In this document: in pieces, positions 17,625 through 27,682 of the stretch
Numbering within the stretch: the first letter of the stretch is position 1
Layout: each line of letters starts with the position of its first letter
Source: Arthrobacter sp. NicSoilC5
GTDB taxonomy: Bacteria; Actinomycetota; Actinomycetes; Actinomycetales; Micrococcaceae
Assembly: GCF_019977395.1 (NCBI RefSeq)
Contig: NZ_AP024660.1
Location: forward strand, 2,418,001-2,482,000
DNA: 64,000 nt
Direction: 5' to 3'
The notes under the pieces: generated by a model
Databases searched by the model: none
The model's input: only the letters and a program-made list of their open reading frames with translations
What the model was told of the DNA's origin: nothing
Position numbers and translations under genes: made by a program

Positions 17625-18914
17625 ATGTCCGTTGCAGTAACCAAGCCCCAGACTGGACGCATGTCCACCGCCAAGACCATCGTCGGCACCGGCATCGGCA
17701 ATGCCGTTGAGTGGTACGACTGGGCCATCTACGCCACGTTTACTCCCTTCATCGCCAGCCAGCTGTTCAGCAAGGAGGACCCGGCGTCGGCGGTGCTGTC
17801 CACCCTGGCGATCTTTGCGGTCGGCTTCGTAGCCCGGCCCTTCGGCGGCTTCCTCTTCGGCTGGATCGGCGACCGGGTGGGCCGGAAGACCTCGATGACT
17901 TTCGCCGTCGGCCTCGCCTCGCTGGGCAGCCTGCTGATCGGCATCGCCCCCACGTTCGCCAGCGTCGGTGCTTTCGCTTCGCTCATGCTGCTGGTGGCCC
18001 GCCTGGTGCAGGGCCTGGCACACGGCGGCGAGCTGCCGTCCTCGCAGACGTACCTGTCCGAGATGGCCCCCAAGGAACACCGCGGCTTCTGGGCCACCCT
18101 CATCTACACCTCAGGGACCGTGGGCATCCTCTTCGGAACGCTGCTGGGCGCCGTCCTGAACATGGCGCTGAGCACCGAGGCGATGAATGCCTGGGGCTGG
18201 CGGATCCCGTTCCTGATCGGTGCCGCCATGGGCCTGTACGCGCTGATCATGCGGTCACGCCTGCACGAGACCGAGGCATTCAAGGACGAGGCCGTCACCG
18301 CCAAGCGCGCTCCCATCTGGCCGCAGATTGTCCGCTACCGCAAGCAGGCCATGCAGGTCATCGGCCTGACCGTGGGCCTGACGGTGATCTACTACATCTG
18401 GGGCGTGGTGGCGCCAAGCTACGCCACCACCGCGCTGAAGATCGACCGCGGCGAGGCACTGTGGGCGGGCGTGATCGCCAACATCGTCTTCATCGCCGCC
18501 CTGCCCGTATGGGGAAAGCTCTCGGACCGCATCGGCCGCAAGAAGGTCCTGTGGGCCGGCGCAATCGGCTCCGCGGTGCTGCACTTCCCCATGACCTGGC
18601 TGCTGAAGGACTCCGCCTGGCAGCTGGCCGTGAGCATGTCCGTGATGCTGGTCTTCGTGGCTGCGAGCGCCGCCATTGTTCCGGCCGTGTACGCCGAGCT
18701 GTTCCCCACCTCCATCCGCACGGTGGGCGTGGGCGTGCCCTACTCCATCTGCGTGGCGGTGTTCGGCGGCACCGCCCCCTACCTGCAGCAGTGGCTGGGC
18801 TCGTCCCTTGGGGCGCCGCAGGTGTTCAACATCTACGCAGTGCTGCTCCTGGCGGTCAGCGCAGCGTTCGTGTTCACGATTCCTGAAACCAAGGGCAAGG
18901 ACCTGACCCACTAG
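17625..18914 (+). CDS. MFS transporter, metabolite:H+ symporter (MHS) type
   Basis: A 429-residue transporter with twelve predicted membrane segments. MHS hallmarks are visible: GNAVEWYDWAIYATF near the N-terminus, GWIGDRVGRKTSM between segments 2 and 3, and HGGELPSSQTYLSEMAPKEHRGF. MHS members carry carboxylates, betaines or 2-oxoglutarate. Its position after the amidohydrolase suggests uptake of that enzyme's substrate. ATG at 17625 is preceded by AGGAAGAAG. A 17-bp-stem terminator follows. Confidence 0.85.
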   Translation: MSVAVTKPQTGRMSTAKTIVGTGIGNAVEWYDWAIYATFTPFIASQLFSKEDPASAVLSTLAIFAVGFVARPFGGFLFGWIGDRVGRKTSMTFAVGLASLGSLLIGIAPTFASVGAFASLMLLVARLVQGLAHGGELPSSQTYLSEMAPKEHRGFWATLIYTSGTVGILFGTLLGAVLNMALSTEAMNAWGWRIPFLIGAAMGLYALIMRSRLHETEAFKDEAVTAKRAPIWPQIVRYRKQAMQVIGLTVGLTVIYYIWGVVAPSYATTALKIDRGEALWAGVIANIVFIAALPVWGKLSDRIGRKKVLWAGAIGSAVLHFPMTWLLKDSAWQLAVSMSVMLVFVAASAAIVPAVYAELFPTSIRTVGVGVPYSICVAVFGGTAPYLQQWLGSSLGAPQVFNIYAVLLLAVSAAFVFTIPETKGKDLTH

Positions 18915-18930
18915 TCCCCGGCTTTACTGC

Positions 18931-18968
18931 AAACATCCCCGGCGCGGTTTTCCGTGCCGGGGATGTTT
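18931..18968. terminator. Long hairpin terminator
   Basis: AAACATCCCCGGC-GCGG (18931-18947) pairs with CCG-TGCCGGGGATGTTT (18952-18968), a 17-bp stem with a single G-T pair and a TTTT loop. Confidence 0.85.
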
Positions 18969-18984
18969 GGCGTTTCCAGGGTTT

Positions 18985-19060
18985 CGCGGCGGCCAGGTTG
19001 GATGGCGGCCAGGGTGGATGGCAGCCGGGCTGGATGGCAGGTTGGATGCGGCCCGGCTAC
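18985..19060. repeat. Degenerate short tandem repeat, about 15-16 nt period
   Basis: Four to five imperfect copies of a TTGGATGGC-GGCCAG-like unit (GGTTGGATGGC, GGGTGGATGGC, GGCTGGATGGC, GGTTGGATGC). It extends to the stop codon of the convergent C39-like gene. Confidence 0.6.
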
Positions 19061-19929
19061 GCGGCAGTGGGAAGCACCAGGAGGTAGCCGGCGGCCAGGC
19101 CGCTGCTCCAGCGCCGCGGCTCGCGGACTACGAACTGCGTGGCCAACTGCTCCGGCGTCAGCAGGGCATTGGGCGCCGGCGACGGGCCCCACTGGCCACT
19201 GCCGTAGGGGTAGAGCGGATCGAGGACGCGGATGCCGGTCACTGAAAAATCGGGGAACTGGCGCGGATCGCCCACCGATTCGAATCCGCTCATCACCCAG
19301 GCGTGGCGGCCACTCCACATCACCAGGCCCACCGGCCTGCCCGTCTCCGTGATGGCACGCGCCGCCGTCCGCACCGCTTCTTCATAGCCCGGAACGCTCA
19401 CGACGGCGTACGGCCCCATCCCCGCTTCCGTCAGCACCTGCGCCCAGCCGAAGGGATTGGCGCCGTTGAACGAGTCCGAAGAGTGGGCGCGGGCCGTCTC
19501 CCACAGTTCGTTCTGCTGCGCGCGGTCAGCCCAGGTGCCGCCGCCGGTGTCGTCAATCAGGTTGTGCGCCATCTGGATGCTCGCGGCCACGCACCAGTCG
19601 AAGGTGTACTGCGGAACGAAGTCCCCCTCCCGGTACAGGTTGAGGGCAAACGGCTGGGGCACCGGGGCGGGAGCGGGAGCACTGGCGGGGGCGGGAGCGG
19701 GAGTGGCGGCCGGGATCGGCGCCTGCGGCGGAGCGAGGGCGACGTCGGCCGCATCCGGCGCGGAGCTTGCCGAACCGGACGCCGGGGTGGGCACCGTCGC
19801 GATCGCCCCAGGTGACGGGGCCGCGGATCCAGACACGGCTTGCCCCGCGCCCACCCCGGGCGTGCAGCCGGCAAGGAAGGCCATCACGGCGATGAGCCAG
19901 GCCAGAAGCCGGAGGCGGGCAGCGGTCAT
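19057..19929 (-). CDS. Putative lipoprotein with papain-like (C39-type) cysteine peptidase fold
   Basis: A 290-residue protein with lipobox FLAGC (Cys22), an Ala/Pro-rich linker of about 70 residues (APAPASAPAPAPVPQP), and a C-terminal domain. That domain has FDWCVAASIQMAHNL, where Cys would be the nucleophile, and SGRHAWVMSGFES with the catalytic His, as in C39-like peptidases. It is expected on the outer face of the membrane, either cleaving peptides or cross-linking proteins. The start at 19929 has GGAG 5 nt upstream; the earlier ATG at 19950 adds seven residues. The substrate is unknown. Confidence 0.7.
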   Translation of the reverse strand: MTAARLRLLAWLIAVMAFLAGCTPGVGAGQAVSGSAAPSPGAIATVPTPASGSASSAPDAADVALAPPQAPIPAATPAPAPASAPAPAPVPQPFALNLYREGDFVPQYTFDWCVAASIQMAHNLIDDTGGGTWADRAQQNELWETARAHSSDSFNGANPFGWAQVLTEAGMGPYAVVSVPGYEEAVRTAARAITETGRPVGLVMWSGRHAWVMSGFESVGDPRQFPDFSVTGIRVLDPLYPYGSGQWGPSPAPNALLTPEQLATQFVVREPRRWSSGLAAGYLLVLPTAA

Positions 19930-19995
19930 GATCGCTCCAGTCCATTTCACGTCGGGCGGACGTACCTGCTACCAGTCTCCCGCCCGCGCCTCCCC

Positions 19996-20061
19996 TTGAC
20001 TACCCCACCCCACCTTCCCTACACTTTTCATAAAGCAGAATCTAAATTCCACAAAGCGGAA
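19996..20061 (+). promoter_or_regulatory. hyi/glyoxylate operon promoter with two operator-like 15-mers
   Basis: TTGACT (19996-20001), an 18-nt spacer and TACACT (20020-20025) form a good promoter. Directly downstream are two similar 15-mers, TTTCATAAAGCAGAA (20026-20040) and TTCCACAAAGCGGAA (20047-20061), 12 of 15 identical and exactly 21 bp apart. The second is an inverted repeat TTCC-N7-GGAA of the kind bound by IclR-family repressors. The iclR gene at 35744 is the candidate regulator (inference). Confidence 0.6.
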
Positions 20062-20122
20062 ACGGTGAAGATGCCGGCAGCAAGGGAAGATAGATCAAAG
20101 CCCCTCCTCGGAAGGACCTACG

Positions 20123-20923
20123 ATGACGTACACAGTGAACTGCTCCATCCTCCTCACGGAGCTTCCCCTGCTCGAACGCCCCGCCGCCGCCAAGGCCGCA
20201 GGCTTCGACGCCGTTGAGTTCTGGTGGCCCTTCGAAACCTCGGTCCCGGCGGACAGCGAGATCACCGCGTTCGAGAACGCCATCACGGACGCCGGGGTGC
20301 AGCTCACGGGCCTGAACTTCAACGCCGGCAACATGCCCGGCGGTGATCGCGGCCTGGTGTCCTGGAAGGGACGGTGCTCCGAGTTCAAGGACAACATCGA
20401 CGTCGTGGCCGGCATCGGCGGGCGCCTGGGCTGCAAGGCCTTCAACGCCCTCTACGGCAACCGGCAGGACGAATTCACCCCCGAAGAGCAGGATGAACTC
20501 GCCGTCAAGAACCTGGCGGCAGCGGCCGAAGGCGTAGCCCGCATCGGCGGCACCGTCCTCCTCGAACCCGTAAGCGGCGCACCCAAATACCCGCTCCTCA
20601 CCGCCGACGACGCACTCCAGGTCATCGCCCGCGTCAAGGAGGAAGCCGGCGTCGGGAACATCAAGCTCCTCGCCGACTTCTACCACCTGGCAGTCAACGG
20701 CGACGACGTCCAGGCAGTCATCGAAAACCATGCCAAGGAGTTCGGCCACATCCAGATCGCCGACAACCCCAGCCGCGGCGCCCCCGGCACCGGCACCCTC
20801 CCGCTCGGCGAATGGATCGCCCGCAGCCGCGAACTCGGTTACGAGGGCTACATCGGCCTCGAGTACAAGGAACCGCAGGAAACGGCCTTCAGCTGGGCCA
20901 TCCGCCAGCGCATCTCCCAGTAA
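20123..20923 (+). CDS. hyi: Hydroxypyruvate isomerase
   Basis: A 266-residue TIM-barrel sugar-phosphate-isomerase-like enzyme that interconverts hydroxypyruvate and tartronate semialdehyde in the glyoxylate-to-glycerate route. Landmarks: FDAVEFWWPF, LNFNAGNMPGGDRGL, VLLEPVSGAPKYPL with the first catalytic Glu, LADFYHL, HIQIADNPSRGAPGTG and GYIGLEYKE with the second. It is the first gene of the glyoxylate carboligase operon; its promoter carries paired operator-like sites. GAAGGACC precedes the ATG. Confidence 0.92.
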   Translation: MTYTVNCSILLTELPLLERPAAAKAAGFDAVEFWWPFETSVPADSEITAFENAITDAGVQLTGLNFNAGNMPGGDRGLVSWKGRCSEFKDNIDVVAGIGGRLGCKAFNALYGNRQDEFTPEEQDELAVKNLAAAAEGVARIGGTVLLEPVSGAPKYPLLTADDALQVIARVKEEAGVGNIKLLADFYHLAVNGDDVQAVIENHAKEFGHIQIADNPSRGAPGTGTLPLGEWIARSRELGYEGYIGLEYKEPQETAFSWAIRQRISQ

Positions 20924-20933
20924 TCCCCACCCG

Positions 20934-20999
20934 CCCAACTGAGTAGCAGTAGATGTCGTTTAGACCGCCCAAAACGACATCTACTGCGACCTAGTTGGG
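20934..20999. repeat. 66-nt inverted repeat in the hyi-glxR gap
   Basis: Outer stem CCCAACT (20934-20940) with AGTTGGG (20993-20999), inner stem GCAGTAGATGTCGTTT (20946-20961) with AAACGACATCTACTGC (20972-20987), loop of about 10 nt. It may be an intergenic repetitive element (REP-like) or an mRNA processing/attenuation hairpin. It occurs once in this window. Confidence 0.7.
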
Positions 21000-21034
21000 T
21001 AACCCCACACAGACTTTCAGGAAAGAGAACCATC

Positions 21035-21913
21035 ATGAGCAACGTTGCAGTCATCGGACTCGGAATCATGGGCCTGCCCATGGCCATCAACCTGGTCAAG
21101 GCCGGCCACACTGTCACCGGATTCAACCGCAGCCAGGACAAGATCGACAAGCTGGTCTCCGAGGGCGGCCAGGGCGCCTCGAGCATCGCGGACGCCGTCA
21201 AGGACGCCGACGTCGTCATCACCATGGTGCCGGACTCCCCCGACGTTGAGGGCGTGGTCAGCGGCAAGGACGGCGTCTTCGCCAACGCGAAGCAGGGCGC
21301 GCTGTGGATCGACGCCTCCAGCATCCGCCCGGACATGGCCAAGCGCCTGTCCGACGAAGCCCGCGAAGCAGGCATCCGCCCCCTCGACGCCCCTGTCTCC
21401 GGCGGCGAACAGGGCGCCATCGACGCCGTCCTGTCCATCATGGTGGGCGGCGACAAGGCAGACTTCGACGACGCCCAGGACGTCCTGAACGCGGTCGGCA
21501 AAACCATCGTCCACGTCGGCCCCTCCGGCTCCGGCCAGACCGTCAAAGCGGCCAACCAGCTGATCGTGGCCGTCAACATTGAAGTCCTCGGCGAGGCCAT
21601 CGCCTTCCTTGAGGCTTACGGCGTGGACACCGACGCCGCCCTCAAGGTCCTCGGCGGCGGCCTGGCCGGCTCCAAGGTCCTGGACCAGAAGGGCCAGAAG
21701 ATGCTGGACCGCAACTTCGACCCCGGCTTCCGGCTCGCCCTGCACCACAAGGACCTGGGCATCGTCACCGCGGCCGCCCGCGAAGCGAACGTCGCCATCC
21801 CCCTCGGCGCAGTCGCCGCCCAGCTCGTCGCCGCCACCGTCAACCAGGGTGACGGCGCACTGGACCACTCCGGACTCTTCAAGCAGGTCCTGCAGCTCAG
21901 CGGCAGGAAGTAG
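21035..21913 (+). CDS. glxR: 2-hydroxy-3-oxopropionate (tartronate semialdehyde) reductase
   Basis: A 292-residue beta-hydroxyacid dehydrogenase that reduces tartronate semialdehyde to glycerate with NAD(P)H. Motifs: [19 protein letters not shown] (nucleotide binding), [15 protein letters not shown] (substrate binding), and [12 protein letters not shown], which contains the catalytic lysine. It sits between hyi and gcl; the preceding gap holds a long hairpin that may tune expression between the two. AGGAAAGAG precedes the ATG. Confidence 0.92.
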   Translation: MSNVAVIGLGIMGLPMAINLVKAGHTVTGFNRSQDKIDKLVSEGGQGASSIADAVKDADVVITMVPDSPDVEGVVSGKDGVFANAKQGALWIDASSIRPDMAKRLSDEAREAGIRPLDAPVSGGEQGAIDAVLSIMVGGDKADFDDAQDVLNAVGKTIVHVGPSGSGQTVKAANQLIVAVNIEVLGEAIAFLEAYGVDTDAALKVLGGGLAGSKVLDQKGQKMLDRNFDPGFRLALHHKDLGIVTAAAREANVAIPLGAVAAQLVAATVNQGDGALDHSGLFKQVLQLSGRK

Positions 21914-21963
21914 CCACTCCCGGCGCAGCCGGGACAAAAGCGCGGAACAAGCACCTCAGCAGG

Positions 21964-21998
21964 GAACCCGCCGTCGTACACGAAACGACGGCGGTCCC
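21964..21998. terminator. Hairpin in the glxR-gcl gap
   Basis: CCGCCGTCGT (21968-21977) pairs with ACGACGGCGG (21985-21994), extended by GGGA/TCCC. There is no T-run, so it may be a partial attenuator or an mRNA-stabilising stem within the operon instead of a full terminator. Confidence 0.5.
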
Positions 21999-22044
21999 TC
22001 CAGCACACCCAAAAACAGACTTTCAAGCTTTCAAGGAGCACCCC

Positions 22045-23835
<1,791 letters not shown>

Positions 23836-23837
23836 CC

Positions 23838-25031
23838 ATGCGCATCGTGATCGCCCCGGACAAGTTCAAGGGATCCCTGTCAGCCCTGGAGGTGTGCAGC
23901 CACCTGGAAAAGGGCCTGCAACGCGGGGCCGGCGGCAACCTTGACATCGTCCAGATTCCGGTGGCCGACGGCGGCGAGGGCACCCTCGACGCCGCCGTCG
24001 GCTCCGGCTTCACCCGCCGCACGGCAACGGTCGCCGGGCCAACCGGACAGCCGGTGGAAGCCGAGTTCGCCGTCCGGGGCCACGAAGCCGTCATCGAAAT
24101 GGCCACAGCCTCCGGGCTGGCGCTGGTCCCCCGGGTAAAGGACGGCGGCCGCCCCAGCCCGGCGCATGCCACCACGGCCACCAGCCTGGGCACGGGGCAG
24201 CTCATCCGTGCCGCGCTGGACGCGGGTTGCCGCCGCATCGTGCTGGGCGTTGGGGGCAGCGCGAATACCGACGGCGGTGCGGGGCTCCTGCAGGGCCTCG
24301 GTGCCAGGTTCCTGGACAGCCGCAACAACGAACTTCCCCCGGGCGGTGCTGCGCTGGCCAACCTGCACAGCATCGACTTCACCGATTTTGAGCCCCGCCT
24401 GGTGGACACCCGCTTCGTGCTGGCATCCGACGTGGATAACCCGCTGCTCGGCGCCCAGGGCGCCGCGGCGGTGTTCGGTCCGCAAAAGGGCGCCACACCA
24501 CAAGACGTCGGTATGCTCGACGCCGCCCTGGCCAGGTTTGTCGAAGTCCTGGCCAGGGAAATCGGATTCCGCGCCGTCAAGGCTGCCGAGGCTCCCGGAG
24601 CCGGGGCAGCCGGCGGCGTGGGCTACGCCGCCATCGCCGTCCTGGCCGCAACACGGCGGCCAGGCATCGACGTCGTCCTGGAATTCACCGGGCTGGCGGA
24701 CCGCCTGGCCGGCGCCGACCTGGTGATCACCGGCGAAGGCAGCCTGGACGAACAAAGCCTGCTGGGCAAGACACCCATGGGCGTTGCCCGCTCCGCAGCG
24801 GCGCAGGGGGTCCCCGTCATCGCCGTCTGCGGCCGGACCACCCTGGACCAGGACCAGGCAGTGGCTGCCGGGTTCGAGGATGTCTACGCTTTGACGGCGC
24901 TCGAAACCGATGTAAACAGGTGCATAGCAGAGGCAGGACCGCTGCTGGAGCAGCTGGGCACCCAGATCAGTGCGGGGTTGGCGGCCGACAGGACCGCCGC
25001 CGCAAGTACCAAGGAGGACCTCCGTGTCTGA
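23838..25031 (+). CDS. Glycerate kinase
   Basis: A 397-residue type-I glycerate 2-/3-kinase (GlxK/GarK family), phosphorylating glycerate so it can enter glycolysis. Family motifs: [70 protein letters not shown] and [17 protein letters not shown]. It starts 2 nt after gcl and overlaps the allantoinase start by 8 nt, so the three are translated from one message. Confidence 0.92.
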   Translation: MRIVIAPDKFKGSLSALEVCSHLEKGLQRGAGGNLDIVQIPVADGGEGTLDAAVGSGFTRRTATVAGPTGQPVEAEFAVRGHEAVIEMATASGLALVPRVKDGGRPSPAHATTATSLGTGQLIRAALDAGCRRIVLGVGGSANTDGGAGLLQGLGARFLDSRNNELPPGGAALANLHSIDFTDFEPRLVDTRFVLASDVDNPLLGAQGAAAVFGPQKGATPQDVGMLDAALARFVEVLAREIGFRAVKAAEAPGAGAAGGVGYAAIAVLAATRRPGIDVVLEFTGLADRLAGADLVITGEGSLDEQSLLGKTPMGVARSAAAQGVPVIAVCGRTTLDQDQAVAAGFEDVYALTALETDVNRCIAEAGPLLEQLGTQISAGLAADRTAAASTKEDLRV

Positions 25032-26367
25032 AGAACGTTTTGACCTCGTCATCCGGGGCCGGCGCATCCTGACCACCGCAGGCATCGCCCCGCGTGAAGT
25101 GGGCGTGCGCAATGGCAAGATCGTGGCCATTGAGCCGCTGGGCAACGGCCTGGCCGGCACCGAGGTCATCGAACTGGCCGACGACGAAACCCTGCTGCCC
25201 GGCCTGGTGGACACCCACGTCCACGTCAACGAACCAGGCCGCACCGAGTGGGAAGGCTTCGCCTCCGCCACCCGTGCAGCCGCGGCCGGCGGCGTGACCA
25301 CCATCATCGACATGCCGCTGAACTCCGTCCCGCCCACCACCACGGTGGAGAACCTCAAGCTCAAGCGCGAGGTAGCCGAGGACCAGGCCTTCATCGACGT
25401 CGGGTTCTGGGGCGGCGCCATCCCCGGCAACAAGGCAGACCTGCGTCCCCTGCACGACGAAGGCGTGTTCGGCTTCAAGTGCTTCCTCCTGCACTCCGGC
25501 GTGGACGAGTTCCCGCACCTGGACGCGGATGAGATGGAAGAGGACATGGCCGAGCTGAAGTCCTTCGACTCGCTCATGATCGTCCACGCCGAGGACTCGC
25601 ACGCCATCGACCGCGCACCCCACCCCGGCGGCGACCACTACGAAACCTTCCTCGCCTCCCGCCCCCGCGGTGCCGAGAACAAGGCCATCGCCGAGGTCAT
25701 CGAACGGGCCCGCTGGACCGGTGCCCGCGCGCACATCCTGCACCTCTCGTCGTCGGACGCGCTGCCCATGATCGCCTCGGCAAAGCGCGACGGCGTCAAG
25801 CTCACCGTGGAGACGTGCCCGCACTACCTGACGCTGATGGCCGAGGAAATCCCGGACGGCGCAACCGCGTACAAGTGCTGCCCGCCCATCCGCGAGGCCT
25901 CCAACCGGGAACTGCTGTGGCAGGGCCTGCAGGACGGCACCATCGACTGCATCGTCTCGGACCACTCCCCCTCCACCCTGGACCTCAAGGACCTGGAAAA
26001 CGGCGACTTTGCCGTGGCCTGGGGCGGCGTCTCGTCACTGCAGCTGGGCCTGTCCCTGATCTGGAGCGAAGCCCGGCACCGCGGCATCCCGCTGGAACAG
26101 GTGGTGTCCTGGATGGCGGAGAAGCCCGCCAACCTGGCCCGCCTCACCAACAAGGGACAGCTGGCGCTGGGCTACGACGCCGACTTCGCGGTCTTCGCCC
26201 CTGATGAGGCCTTCGTGGTGGACGTGTCCAAGCTCAAGCACAAGAACCCCATCACGCCTTATGACGGCAAGACCCTCGCCGGCGTGGTCCGCAAGACCTT
26301 CCTGCGCGGCGCCGTGGTGGACGGCCAGACCCCCACGGGCAAGCTGATCCGCCGCGGCGGCGTATAA
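25024..26367 (+). CDS. allB: Allantoinase
   Basis: A 447-residue cyclic amidohydrolase opening allantoin to allantoate. All metal and catalytic residues are visible: [20 protein letters not shown] with the carbamylated lysine, [14 protein letters not shown] and VSDHSPS. The GTG at 25024 has AAGGAGGACC upstream and overlaps the glycerate kinase stop. Co-location with gcl/glxR ties ring opening of allantoin to glyoxylate disposal; the later enzymes (allantoate and ureidoglycolate steps) are not in the window. Confidence 0.93.
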   Translation: MSEERFDLVIRGRRILTTAGIAPREVGVRNGKIVAIEPLGNGLAGTEVIELADDETLLPGLVDTHVHVNEPGRTEWEGFASATRAAAAGGVTTIIDMPLNSVPPTTTVENLKLKREVAEDQAFIDVGFWGGAIPGNKADLRPLHDEGVFGFKCFLLHSGVDEFPHLDADEMEEDMAELKSFDSLMIVHAEDSHAIDRAPHPGGDHYETFLASRPRGAENKAIAEVIERARWTGARAHILHLSSSDALPMIASAKRDGVKLTVETCPHYLTLMAEEIPDGATAYKCCPPIREASNRELLWQGLQDGTIDCIVSDHSPSTLDLKDLENGDFAVAWGGVSSLQLGLSLIWSEARHRGIPLEQVVSWMAEKPANLARLTNKGQLALGYDADFAVFAPDEAFVVDVSKLKHKNPITPYDGKTLAGVVRKTFLRGAVVDGQTPTGKLIRRGGV

Positions 26368-26376
26368 GGGCCCGCC

Positions 26377-27057
26377 ATGGCAGTGGAAGCCCACCATCCG
26401 CGGACGGCGGTCCCGCATCCGGTTCCGCACGGCGTTCCGCACCGGGTTCCGCCCAGGCGCGCCACCGCCCACGGGCTGGCCGTCTGGGTGGTCCCGGCCG
26501 AAGGGACCAGCCCGGATATCCTGCGCCACGCCGCCCAAATGGTCCTTGCCAGGGCCCTCGAAACTGCTCCGGAGGCGGAAGTCCATTGGCCTGCCGCCGG
26601 AGCCCCCACGTCCGGGGTCTCCGCCAATGCGGAAGGAGCCGCAGCCGACTCCTCTCGCGTTCCTTCCATGGCGGAGAACCCCGGCGCAACCGCGGCCGAC
26701 GGCGGCACCCGCCTGCCGCCGTCGGCCGGCCCCGTCAGCAGGGTCGCCGTGGACCTCGCCGCCGACTCCGTCCTGCTGGACGGCAGGCCGGTGGCGCTGA
26801 CCGGCGTCGAATACAAGGTGCTGCGCTACCTGGTGACGCACCTGTCCCGCACGGTAGGCCGCGAAGAGCTGCAGGAGTTCCTGGAATCGTTGGATTTTCC
26901 CGGAGCCACCGCACGTTCCATCGACGTCTACGTGGGCAGGATCCGCAAGAAACTGGGCAATGCCCGCCATGCCGTGGCCACTGTCCGCGGCGGCGGCTAC
27001 CAGTTTGTGCCGGGCCCGCACGCAGCCGTTCGGGGTCCGGCGGAATACTGCATATGA
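26377..27057 (+). CDS. Orphan OmpR/PhoB-type winged-helix regulator without receiver domain
   Basis: A 226-residue protein. Residues 1-120 are low-complexity His/Pro/Ala-rich with no receiver-domain acidic pocket. Residues about 122-215 form a winged helix of the OmpR/PhoB type: VDLAADSVLLDGRPVALTGV, EYKVLRYLVTHLSRTVGREE, SIDVYVGRIRKKLG, TVRGGGYQFVPG. It lies 9 nt after allB, so it is probably co-expressed with and may regulate the glyoxylate/allantoin operon. No histidine kinase is near; activity control must be by another route. Confidence 0.75.
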   Translation: MAVEAHHPRTAVPHPVPHGVPHRVPPRRATAHGLAVWVVPAEGTSPDILRHAAQMVLARALETAPEAEVHWPAAGAPTSGVSANAEGAAADSSRVPSMAENPGATAADGGTRLPPSAGPVSRVAVDLAADSVLLDGRPVALTGVEYKVLRYLVTHLSRTVGREELQEFLESLDFPGATARSIDVYVGRIRKKLGNARHAVATVRGGGYQFVPGPHAAVRGPAEYCI

Positions 27058-27138
27058 CGCGCTGGTTTGTATCAGTAAGCGGTGACCCGCTTCACTTGAT
27101 GTTTGGCCATCACTGACCGAGTCTTACAAAGGAACGCC

Positions 27139-27618
27139 ATGAGCCCCACCCTGACCACCAAGCTTCAGCCCGGCACCCCGGCTCCTGATTTCACCCTCCG
27201 GGACGCCCAGGGCCGCGAGACCTCTCTGGCCGATTACCGTGGCAAGAACGTCATTGTCTACTTCTACCCGAAGGCCGCGACCCCCGGCTGCACCACCGAG
27301 GCCTGCGACTTCCGCGACAGCCTGGCCTCCCTGCAGGGCAAGGGCTACGAGGTAGTGGGCATCTCCCCCGACGCGCAGGAAGCCCTGGCCGGCTTCAGCG
27401 GCGACTTCTCCCTCACCTTCCCCCTCCTCTCCGACCCCGACCACGCGGTTGCCCTGGCCTACGGCGCCTGGGGCGAAAAGCTGGTCCAGGGCGAAATCCA
27501 CGAAGGCATCGTCCGCTCCACGGTTGTGGTGGACCCTGCAGGAAACGTCACCCTGGCCCAGTACCAGGTACAGGCCGACGGCCACGTTGGCCGCCTCAAG
27601 GAAGCCCTGGGACTCTAG
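27139..27618 (+). CDS. bcp: Thioredoxin-dependent peroxiredoxin (BCP/PrxQ)
   Basis: A 159-residue peroxiredoxin that reduces peroxides in the cytoplasm. The motif YPKAATPGCTTEACDFRD holds the peroxidatic Cys and the resolving Cys five residues on, typical of PrxQ. AAAGGAA lies before the ATG at 27139. It is a single gene, ended by a very strong hairpin. Confidence 0.92.
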   Translation: MSPTLTTKLQPGTPAPDFTLRDAQGRETSLADYRGKNVIVYFYPKAATPGCTTEACDFRDSLASLQGKGYEVVGISPDAQEALAGFSGDFSLTFPLLSDPDHAVALAYGAWGEKLVQGEIHEGIVRSTVVVDPAGNVTLAQYQVQADGHVGRLKEALGL

Positions 27619-27646
27619 CGCCCATCACTTCCTGCAGCATTTCCAC

Positions 27647-27677
27647 GGACGCCCCGGCACCTGGTGCCGGGGCGTCC
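27647..27677. terminator. Hairpin terminator between convergent genes
   Basis: GGACGCCCCGGCAC (27647-27660) pairs with GTGCCGGGGCGTCC (27664-27677), perfect 14-bp stem with a 3-nt loop, between bcp and the convergent MFS gene. Confidence 0.85.
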
Positions 27678-27682
27678 GGTGT

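Noticed and set aside
26035..27021. Minus-strand open frame opposite allB and the winged-helix gene
   Set aside because: It spans two real genes on the other strand and has no recognisable domain.
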